Source: Candidatus Benthicola azotiphorus (GTDB lineage Bacteria; Gemmatimonadota; Gemmatimonadetes; Palauibacterales; Palauibacteraceae). Taken from it: DNA of 10,270 nt. Positions 1 through 6,035 of this stretch are shown piece after piece (position 1 is the first letter of the stretch; every line of letters starts with the position of its first letter). The position numbers and the translations under genes are program-made. The notes under the pieces were generated by a model. That model was given only the letters and a program-made list of their open reading frames with translations, was not told the DNA's origin and did no database searches. The DNA lies in contig CANPVW010000218.1 of the NCBI GenBank assembly GCA_947581745.1, forward strand, positions 1 through 10,270, in the 5' to 3' direction.

Positions 1-759
1 CCCGGTGACGAAGTAGTCGTCGTGGCGCCGGGCGCGGACGGGTCGCTCGGAAACGACCTGTTCATCGTCACCGGGATCTTCACCACCACCATCACCGAGC
101 TCGACCTGGGGTACGCCGTGGCCCCGCTGGCGGTCGTCCAGGAGCTCGTGTCCCTGCCTCCGGCGCGGATTCACGAGATCGCCGCCCGCGTGGACGATCC
201 GTGGACGGCGGGAGAAGCCGCGACGGCCGTCGCGGGCGCCCTGGCGGCGGACGGGCCGCCCGTCGAGGTCCGCCCGTGGACGGAATTCCGCCCCGAGATG
301 GTGGAGTACGCGAACCTGGTGAGCAGCACGGAGTGGCTGCTGATCGTGTTCGTGTTCGGGATGGCGATCTGGGGGGTCGCCAACACCATGCTGATGTCTT
401 CCTACGAGCGGCGGCGCGAGTTCGCCGTGCTCCTCGCGATCGGCGGAGGCACCCGCGTCATCGTCGGCTCGGTGCTGGCGGAGTCGCTGGCCCTCGGCGC
501 GATGGCGCTCGCCGCGGGCCTCACCGTCACGCTCCCGCTGCTGGCCTGGTGGAAGGCCGCGCCGCCCGACATGAGCTGGGTTTACGGCGGGTTCACGATG
601 GCCGGCGGTCTGATGCGCCCGATCCTGCGCGTCGAGTGGCCGACCTCGATGATCTTCATCACGGCCGCGGCCATGTTCGTCACGGCGCTGCTCGCGGCGC
701 TCTACCCGGCGTACCGCAGCTCGCGGGTCCCGCCGGCCGACACGCTGGCGGGCCGATGA
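1..759 (+). CDS. FtsX/MacB-type ABC transporter permease, 5'-truncated by window edge
   Basis: This is the C-terminal 252 residues of an inner-membrane ABC permease. The frame is open from base 1, so the true start lies upstream. The visible part opens in the end of a MacB-type periplasmic domain (a GDEVVVVAPGADGSLGN-like stretch). Three membrane segments follow, at about visible residues 112-133, 152-182 and 216-236. The first ends in the 'ANTMLMSSYERRREFAVLLAIG' type of cytoplasmic coupling region (split here: ANTMLMSSYER then RREFAVLLAIG), typical of FtsX-domain permeases. The C-terminus reads YPAYRSSRVPPADTLAGR, the usual 'YPA-R-x-PxxxL' ending. The stop overlaps the next permease start in an ATGA, so the two are translationally coupled. 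With the second permease and the ATPase it should form a LolCDE- or MacB-like exporter. The substrate is unknown. Confidence 0.88.
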   Translation, partial: PGDEVVVVAPGADGSLGNDLFIVTGIFTTTITELDLGYAVAPLAVVQELVSLPPARIHEIAARVDDPWTAGEAATAVAGALAADGPPVEVRPWTEFRPEMVEYANLVSSTEWLLIVFVFGMAIWGVANTMLMSSYERRREFAVLLAIGGGTRVIVGSVLAESLALGAMALAAGLTVTLPLLAWWKAAPPDMSWVYGGFTMAGGLMRPILRVEWPTSMIFITAAAMFVTALLAALYPAYRSSRVPPADTLAGR

Positions 760-2027
760 GCAGTCGGCGCCGCATCCGGCTGCGCCTCGCGCTGCGGAAC
801 CTGAGCCGCCAGAAGCGGCGGAGCGCGCTCAGCGGGTCCGCGATGCTGCTCGCGATGGCCCTCCTGGTGTTCTCGCGCGCGATCGCGGACGGCGGGCACG
901 AGGAGTGGATCGATGCGGGCGTCCGCATGGGTGACGGTCACGTATCCGTGCAGGCCCCCGAATACCGGACGCGGCGTTCGCTGGAGTACCGGCTGTCGCC
1001 AGACGTCCGGGCCGCCGTCCAGGACGCGCTTCGAGCGCCCGCGATCTCGAACCGCGTGGTCGCCTCGGCGCCCCGCCTGACCGTGCAGGGGCTGGCGTCC
1101 TCCTCCCAGGCCGCCCTCCCGGTGGCCGTCATGGGGGTCGATCCGGAGCTCGAGAGGAGTTTCTCCAGACTGGACGAGAAGCTGGAGGAGGGGCGGTGGC
1201 TGAAGCCGGACGACCGCCTGCAGGCGTACGTGGGCGCGCGCCTCGCCAGCCGGCTGAAGCTCAAGGAGGGCTCCCGGTTCGTGCTCACGGCACAGGACGC
1301 GAGCGGCGAGATCACGGGCCAGATGGTCCGCGTGGCCGGGACCTTCCGGAGCGGTATCCCGGAGATGGACGAGGGGCTCCTGCAGATCCCGCTCGCCACG
1401 GCCCAGGAGTGGCTCGGCGTGCCGGGCTCGGTCACCTCCGAAGCGATCCTGCTGCGGGACAGCCGCGACACCCGTCCGGCGCTCAGGGACCTGCGCAGCG
1501 CTCTGGCCGGCTGGTCCGACGACGCGGCCGTGCTGGGGTGGCGCGAGTCGATGCCCGAGCTGAACGCGGCCCTCCGGATGGACGACTGGGCCGACTACGT
1601 CTTTCACCTGGTGCTGTTCGTGATCGCGGCCACCGCGATCGTGAACACGATACTGATGTCGGTGATGTACCGGACACGCGAGTTCGGCGTGCTGCGGGCG
1701 CTGGGGCTCGAGCGTGGGGAGGTCGGGCGTGTCGTGTTCATCGAGGGCATGATCCTGACCGCGATCAGCGGCGTCGTCGGGATGGCCCTCGGGGCGGCGG
1801 TCGTATGGGGGTTCTTCCGCAACGGGCTCGATTTCTCAGCCCTGTGGGACATGGAGCTCGAGGCGGCGGGCGTCGTGATCGACCCGGTGATCATACCGGC
1901 CTTCCACTGGAATCAGATCCTCTTGAGCCTGATCTCCATCCTGGCGATCGGGAGTCTGTCATCGGTCTACCCGGCCTGGCGCGCCACGCGGATCGACGTG
2001 GCCGAGGCCATGAAGTTCGAGGAATGA
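756..2027 (+). CDS. FtsX/MacB-type ABC transporter permease, second subunit
   Basis: This is a 423-residue inner-membrane permease with the complete FtsX/LolC-LolE architecture. It has a basic N-terminus (SSRRRIRLRLALRNLSRQKRR), TM1 at about 24-44, a periplasmic domain at about 45-275, and TM2-TM4 at about 281-304, 327-353 and 386-408. After TM2 comes the cytoplasmic coupling segment MYRTREFGVLRALGLERGEV. The C-terminus YPAWRATRIDVAEAMKFEE is typical of the family. I chose the ATG at 756 because the basic leader and TM1 begin immediately after it and because it overlaps the upstream stop (ATGA). The same open frame extends much further upstream, but only as a shadow of the first permease. It differs clearly from the first permease in sequence, so a heterodimer like LolC/LolE is more likely than a recent duplication. 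An SD (GAGGA, 2019-2023) for the ATPase lies in its last codons. Confidence 0.9.
   Translation: MSSRRRIRLRLALRNLSRQKRRSALSGSAMLLAMALLVFSRAIADGGHEEWIDAGVRMGDGHVSVQAPEYRTRRSLEYRLSPDVRAAVQDALRAPAISNRVVASAPRLTVQGLASSSQAALPVAVMGVDPELERSFSRLDEKLEEGRWLKPDDRLQAYVGARLASRLKLKEGSRFVLTAQDASGEITGQMVRVAGTFRSGIPEMDEGLLQIPLATAQEWLGVPGSVTSEAILLRDSRDTRPALRDLRSALAGWSDDAAVLGWRESMPELNAALRMDDWADYVFHLVLFVIAATAIVNTILMSVMYRTREFGVLRALGLERGEVGRVVFIEGMILTAISGVVGMALGAAVVWGFFRNGLDFSALWDMELEAAGVVIDPVIIPAFHWNQILLSLISILAIGSLSSVYPAWRATRIDVAEAMKFEE
2019..2023 (+). promoter_or_regulatory. Shine-Dalgarno GAGGA for the ABC ATPase
   Basis: GAGGA sits 8 nt before the ATG at 2032, inside the last codons of the second permease. It fixes the ATPase start and supports translation directly after the permease gene. 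Confidence 0.6.
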
Positions 2028-2031
2028 TGCG

Positions 2032-2775
2032 ATGAGCGCTGGCGCCAACGGAAGCGATGTGTCGACGGGCAGGGTCCGGGCGCTCGGCACGCCCGCGGTT
2101 CGCACCCAGGGCCTGTGGAAGGTGTACGAGCACGACGGGATCCGGGTCGAGGCGGTCCGCGACGTGTCGCTGACGATCGAGCAGGGAGAATTCGTCGTGC
2201 TCGCGGGGCCTTCCGGCTCCGGGAAGACCACGCTCCTCAACGTCGTGGGCGGACTCACGCGACCCTCCGACGGCAAGGTGTGGATCGATGGGACGGACAT
2301 CACGGCACTCTCCGAGCGCGAGCTGGCCCGGCTCCGCCTCGAGAAGCTCGGCTTCGTGTTCCAGGCCTACAATCTCCTCCCCGTTCTCACAGCGCTCGAG
2401 AACGCGGAGTTCACGCTCCTGTTGCGCGACGTTCCGCCCGAGGAGCGCCGGGAGCGCGTCGAGAAGCTGTTCGAACGGATCGGAATGACGGGGCTCGAGG
2501 ACCGACGGCCCGGCAAGCTCTCGGGCGGGCAGCAGCAGCGGGTGGCCGTGGCGCGGGCCGTGGTGGCCGAGCCGTCCCTCGTGCTGGCGGACGAGCCGAC
2601 GGCGAACCTCGACACCGCCACGAGCACGTCCCTGATCGACCTGATGGCCGAGCTGAACCGGGAGTTCGGCACGACCTTCGTGTTCGCGACTCACGACACG
2701 CGGCTGATGGAGCGGGCGCGGCGGGTGATCCGGCTGGTCGACGGTGCGATCGTGGACGACACCCGGCGCGCCTGA
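2032..2775 (+). CDS. ABC transporter ATP-binding protein (LolD/MacB family)
   Basis: This is a 247-residue cytoplasmic ATPase that would power the two preceding FtsX-type permeases. All nucleotide-binding motifs are intact: Walker A GPSGSGKTT at 59-67, Q-loop Gln111 (FQAYNLLPVLTALEN, the LolD/MacB-type sequence after the Q-loop), signature LSGGQQQR at 163-170, Walker B LVLADEP at 183-189 and the H-loop His221 in ATHD. The length matches stand-alone LolD-type ATPases (about 220-250 aa), with some 20 extra residues at the N-terminus before the first beta strand. It starts 4 nt after the permease stop with a good SD, and the next gene begins 4 nt after its own stop, so it is the third gene of the export operon. 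Assignment to the family is secure. Whether the complex exports lipoproteins, lipids, peptides or drugs is not decidable here. Confidence 0.94.
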   Translation: MSAGANGSDVSTGRVRALGTPAVRTQGLWKVYEHDGIRVEAVRDVSLTIEQGEFVVLAGPSGSGKTTLLNVVGGLTRPSDGKVWIDGTDITALSERELARLRLEKLGFVFQAYNLLPVLTALENAEFTLLLRDVPPEERRERVEKLFERIGMTGLEDRRPGKLSGGQQQRVAVARAVVAEPSLVLADEPTANLDTATSTSLIDLMAELNREFGTTFVFATHDTRLMERARRVIRLVDGAIVDDTRRA

Positions 2776-2779
2776 TTCC

Positions 2780-3970
2780 ATGGCGATGGCTCGGCGGTGT
2801 GTCGCGGGCCCGCTGGCGGCGGCGATCGCCGTGGCGGCCCTGTCGGCGCCGCGGCGTGCCTGCGGGCAGTCGCTGAGTGACGCACTGAACCTCAGCGGCT
2901 ACTACCTGAACGTGGCGACGGGCGTCCTCGAGGGACCCTATACGCCGGCCGGCGTCACGGACTTCCAGCGTCTCCGCCTCATGGCGTCCCCCGATCTCGG
3001 CCCGCTTCAGTTCGACATCGCGTACGAGCAGTCCCTCGAGCTCGTGTCGGATCCCGGCCTCGGCCTCGGCCCGCAGCTCGGAGGCAACGCGAGCGGAATC
3101 AACTGGCTGCCGCTGCAATGGACGATCGAGGACTGGGATCACGGATCGTGGCGCCATCGGTTCGACCGGCTGTTCGTCTCGGCTCCGCTCGGCGCATCCG
3201 CCGAGGCCACCGCCGGCCGGCAGACGATCTCCTGGGCCACGTCGCTGATCCTGACGCCCGCGGATCCGTTCGCGCCCTTCGATCCGGCGGATCCGTTCCG
3301 CGAATATCGCGCCGGCGTGGACGCGCTGCGGATCCAGGGTTTCGCGAGCTCGTTCACGGAGCTCGAGCTCGTGCTCCGCCCGGCCGACACGCCGGAAGGG
3401 ACCACGATGACGGCGCTCGGCAGGATCACCACCGCCTCCGGACCGTGGGAGGTTTCCGGGTGGGCCGGGGTGCTGCACGACGGGGGCGCCGCCTCCGCTG
3501 GCGCCACTCTCACGGCGGCGGGCACGGCGTTCCGGGGCGAAGCCGAGCTCCGGTGGCCCGACGACGTCTTGCGGTTCTCGATCGGAGCGGACCGGAGCTT
3601 TTCGGTTGCCGGCCGCGACCTGTACATGGTCCTCGAATACCAGCGTGACGGTTACGGGGCCAGAGACCCGGCCGACTACGCCGCCGTGCTGCTCTCCGCC
3701 CCCTACCAGCGAGGCGAGCTGCAGGTGATCGGGCGGAACGAGTTGGCCCTCCAGGCCTCCTGGCAGGCGACCCCCCTGCTCACGCCCGAGCTCCTGGCGG
3801 TGTGGAACCTGGACGACGGGAGTCTGCTGCTGACGCCCGCGGCCAGCTACTCCCTGTCGAACGAGATGTACGTGCGCGGGGGATTCTACTTCGGCATCGG
3901 GGCCGGCCGGACTACGGAATACGGCGTCGTTCCGTCGAGCCTCTACCTCTCCCTGACCGCGTTCTTCTGA
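2780..3970 (+). CDS. Probable outer-membrane beta-barrel protein, exported
   Basis: This is a 396-residue protein that I cannot name. It begins with a signal peptide: a basic start (MAMARR), a hydrophobic run to about residue 22, and a plausible SPase I site near ACG-QS (28-32). There is no lipobox, because the Cys is preceded by R-A. The mature part is rich in alternating hydrophobic/polar strands, Gly and aromatics. It ends SLYLSLTAFF, and a terminal Phe on a final beta strand is the classic BAM recognition signal. A GRQTISWATSLILTPADPF stretch (147-165) recalls a 'GRQ-x-I-x-W ... P-x-D-x-F' pattern seen in several large outer-membrane barrels. I recall this only loosely and assign no family. 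The start is ATG 2780, with ATG 2786 also possible. An open frame from 2744 would overlap the ATPase and lacks the signal-peptide logic. It lies 4 nt after the ATPase, so it is probably the outer-membrane partner of the ABC exporter. Confidence 0.72.
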   Translation: MAMARRCVAGPLAAAIAVAALSAPRRACGQSLSDALNLSGYYLNVATGVLEGPYTPAGVTDFQRLRLMASPDLGPLQFDIAYEQSLELVSDPGLGLGPQLGGNASGINWLPLQWTIEDWDHGSWRHRFDRLFVSAPLGASAEATAGRQTISWATSLILTPADPFAPFDPADPFREYRAGVDALRIQGFASSFTELELVLRPADTPEGTTMTALGRITTASGPWEVSGWAGVLHDGGAASAGATLTAAGTAFRGEAELRWPDDVLRFSIGADRSFSVAGRDLYMVLEYQRDGYGARDPADYAAVLLSAPYQRGELQVIGRNELALQASWQATPLLTPELLAVWNLDDGSLLLTPAASYSLSNEMYVRGGFYFGIGAGRTTEYGVVPSSLYLSLTAFF

Positions 3971-4086
3971 CCCGACGCGCCGGCACCTTCCGCCGCTTGC
4001 TCGACTTTTGCGCGACCGGGCGCCAGTTTTGACGGCCCCAGGTGATGCGGCGCCGGGCCGCCGCTCCGCAATTGACGGGACACTCG
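3971..4086 (+). other. Intergenic region between export operon and polyphosphate operon
   Basis: These 116 bases are the only sizeable non-coding gap in the window and the natural place for a promoter of the downstream genes. It contains the least GC-rich bits nearby (GACTTTTG at 4003-4010 and CAGTTTTGAC at 4024-4033) and a small GC inverted repeat (GCGGC at 4047-4051 with GCCGC at 4057-4061). I see no convincing -35/-10 pair, no Pho-box-like direct repeat, and no hairpin followed by a T-tract, so promoter and terminator remain unplaced. The frame of the next gene stays open back to a GTG at 4042, but homology starts at 4087. Confidence 0.5.
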
Positions 4087-4590
4087 ATGAGACTGCTGCT
4101 CATTCGCCACGCGATCGCCGAGGACCGGTTCGAGTTCGCTCGCTCCGGCAAATCGGACTACCACCGGCCGCTGACGGCCCGGGGCCGCAGGCGGATGGAG
4201 AAAGCGGCGGTCGGGCTCCGGACCCTGATCCCGGGCCTCGACGTGCTCGCCACCAGTCCGCTCACTCGTGCCGTGCAGACGGCGGAGATCGTCGCGGCGG
4301 CCTTCGACGGAATCGCTCTCGATCGGGTGGATGCCCTCGGGACGGGAGATCTGCAGGCGTTCGTGGAGTGGCTCGGCGAGTGCGAGCCGGACGATGTGAT
4401 CGCGGCCGTCGGGCACGAGCCTCACATGTCCGACTGGGCGGCCCGGCTTCTCACCGGCGGCCGGCACGACTTCACCGCGGTGAAGAAGGGCTCGGCCATG
4501 CTGCTCGAGCTGACGCCGCCCGTGACGCCGGGAACCGCCGTTCTGCTCTGGTTCCTGGCCCCGGCGCAGCTCCGCCGGCTGGCCGAGTAG
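4087..4590 (+). CDS. sixA: SixA-type phosphohistidine phosphatase (histidine phosphatase superfamily)
   Basis: This is a 167-residue cytoplasmic member of the RHG phosphatase clan. The catalytic motif LIRHAIAED places the phospho-accepting His at residue 8, next to Arg7. The SPLTRAVQTAEI motif (57-68) supplies the second Arg (61), and the second active-site His is 110 in GHEPHMS. The compact size, and an ending in LLWFLAPAQLRRLAE, fit SixA rather than cofactor-dependent phosphoglycerate mutase. E. coli SixA removes phosphate from phosphohistidine in the nitrogen PTS, but the substrate here is unknown. I chose ATG 4087 because the RH motif must sit near the N-terminus; the frame continues upstream to a GTG at 4042 and an ATG at 4045, which would add 14-15 non-homologous residues. 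It is the first gene of the polyphosphate operon, 6 nt before the CHAD-CYTH gene. SixA and CHAD genes are often neighbours, which suggests a functional link. Confidence 0.87.
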   Translation: MRLLLIRHAIAEDRFEFARSGKSDYHRPLTARGRRRMEKAAVGLRTLIPGLDVLATSPLTRAVQTAEIVAAAFDGIALDRVDALGTGDLQAFVEWLGECEPDDVIAAVGHEPHMSDWAARLLTGGRHDFTAVKKGSAMLLELTPPVTPGTAVLLWFLAPAQLRRLAE

Positions 4591-4596
4591 CCTCCG

Positions 4597-6033
4597 GTGG
4601 CGCGCCAGTCGTCCGGTCTGCTCGACCTCCCGGCCCACGCGGGAGCGATCCGCATCGCCCGGCTCTATCTGGATCGAGCGGGGCAGGCGATTCGCCGCCT
4701 CGAGAAGCGGGGCGACGCGGAAGCGCTGCACGATTTCCGGGTCAGCCTCCGCCGACTGCACAGCAACCTCCTGGCGTACTCCCCATACGTGGCGACGGCC
4801 GTGTCTCCGAAGCAATTGAGGAAGATGGGAAAGCTGGCCTCGGCGACCAGCGGCGGACGTGACGCGGAGGTCCACCTCGCGTGGCTGGAGAGTCGCCAGC
4901 TCGACCTCAGGATAGAGGAAGCACCGGGCATCGAGCTTCTTCGCGAGGAGCTGGAGCGGCGACTCCGCGAGGGGTACGAGGAGGCCGTCGCCCGGGCGCC
5001 CCGGAAGTTCCGCAAGCTCGACCGAAAGCTGAGGGGTCGCCTGGAGGCGCTGGAGACGGCGGCCGCGGCCGGCGGACTCGACGATGGGGTGCGATTCGAA
5101 ACCGCCATCGAGCGCTGTCTGTCGGACTACGCCGAGCAGCTCGACGCGCAGTTCGCGGAGGTCCACACGGCCGCCGACGAAGCGGAAGCGCACCGGGCCC
5201 GGATTCGCGCGAAGCGACTGCGGTACATCCTGGAGCCGATCTCCGGTGACGTCGAGAACGTCGACGGACTCCTGGGGAGGCTGAAGGAGCTCCAGGACCT
5301 GCTCGGTCACCTGCGTGACGCCCAGCTCCTGTCCGGCTTCGTCGCCGAGCTCGAGACGCGGGCGGCTGTCCCTCCCGTAACCGTTCCCGGTGTGTCGGAG
5401 CTCGCGATCGGCGCCGAGGATCCCGCAGCCGGCCTGCAAAGAGTGGCCGAATGGCTGAAGGCGGAGAAGACCGCCCTGTTCGAGCAGCTGCGAGACGGCT
5501 GGCTCGGAGACCGAAGCGCCGCGTTCTTCGGTGCCGTGGGAGAGGTGCGGCAATCGCTGATCAGCACCGTGACGGCGAATGTCGAGATCGAGCGCAAGTA
5601 CCTGCTGTCGGCGATGCCCCCGGCCATCGAGGGCCGGCCGTTCCGCGAGATCGAGCAGGGATACCTGCCGGGCGATCGCCTGCAGGAGAGAATCCGACGC
5701 GTCCGGGCGGACGGGGACGAGTGGTACGTGCGGACCGTGAAGGTCGGCGCCGGCATCCGGAGGATGGAGCTGCAGGAGGGCACCGACCGGGCGACCTTCG
5801 ACGCGATGTGGCCGCTCACGCGTGGCCGGCGGGTCGTGAAGCGCCGGTATCGGGTACCCGAAGGCGACCTGGTGTGGGAAGTGGACGAATTCTCGGGCCG
5901 GGATCTGGTGCTCGCCGAGGTCGAGCTGCCGTCGGAGGATGTGCGACCTCGTCTGCCGGACTGGATCGCGCCATGGGTGGTGCGCGAGGTCACGGGAGAC
6001 CCGGAGTACCTCAACGTCAACCTGGCCCGCTGA
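4597..6033 (+). CDS. CHAD-CYTH fusion protein (polyphosphate-binding plus triphosphate tunnel domain)
   Basis: This is a 478-residue two-domain protein. Residues about 12-320 are a CHAD domain, an alpha-helical fold whose conserved basic residues bind polyphosphate. Its two halves show HDFRVSLRRL (45-54) with GGRDAEVHL (86-93), then HRARIRAKRLRY (199-210) with LQDLLGHLRDAQLL (232-245). Residues about 327-475 are a CYTH domain: the ExExK signature is E330-I-E-R-K334, followed by the basic strands ERIRRVR (364-370), VRTVKV (378-383) and KRRYRV (415-420), then VWEVDEFSG (426-434) and AEVEL (440-444). CYTH proteins act as metal-dependent triphosphatases or adenylate cyclases of class IV; triphosphatase or polyP binding fits the context best. 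In E. coli YgiF the CYTH domain precedes CHAD, so the order here is reversed. It starts with GTG, 6 nt after sixA, without a clear SD. It ends 2 nt before the PPK2 gene. Confidence 0.9.
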   Translation: MARQSSGLLDLPAHAGAIRIARLYLDRAGQAIRRLEKRGDAEALHDFRVSLRRLHSNLLAYSPYVATAVSPKQLRKMGKLASATSGGRDAEVHLAWLESRQLDLRIEEAPGIELLREELERRLREGYEEAVARAPRKFRKLDRKLRGRLEALETAAAAGGLDDGVRFETAIERCLSDYAEQLDAQFAEVHTAADEAEAHRARIRAKRLRYILEPISGDVENVDGLLGRLKELQDLLGHLRDAQLLSGFVAELETRAAVPPVTVPGVSELAIGAEDPAAGLQRVAEWLKAEKTALFEQLRDGWLGDRSAAFFGAVGEVRQSLISTVTANVEIERKYLLSAMPPAIEGRPFREIEQGYLPGDRLQERIRRVRADGDEWYVRTVKVGAGIRRMELQEGTDRATFDAMWPLTRGRRVVKRRYRVPEGDLVWEVDEFSGRDLVLAEVELPSEDVRPRLPDWIAPWVVREVTGDPEYLNVNLAR

Positions 6034-6035
6034 AC

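Noticed and set aside
201..755. Upstream continuation of the second permease frame inside the first permease
   Set aside because: The translated stretch is an Arg/Gly-rich shadow; the family N-terminus (basic leader then TM1) begins at 756.
3260..3298. Two copies of a 12-bp direct repeat (GCGGATCCGTTC) at 3260-3271 and 3287-3298
   Set aside because: They are 27 bp apart in phase and both encode ADPF in the barrel protein, so a short internal peptide repeat explains them; no mobile or regulatory element is implied.
4047..4061. GC inverted repeat GCGGC/GCCGC upstream of sixA as a terminator
   Set aside because: The stem is only 5 bp, there is no following T-tract, and such repeats arise readily in GC-rich DNA.
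3943..5553. Minus-strand open frame of 536 codons opposite sixA and CHAD-CYTH
   Set aside because: Composition is typical of an antisense shadow, it has no domain signature, and it crosses the intergenic gap.
5451..6035. Upstream continuation of the PPK2 frame inside the CHAD-CYTH gene
   Set aside because: The translation is Arg/Gly/Ala-rich with no homology; PPK2-like sequence begins after the GTG at 6036.
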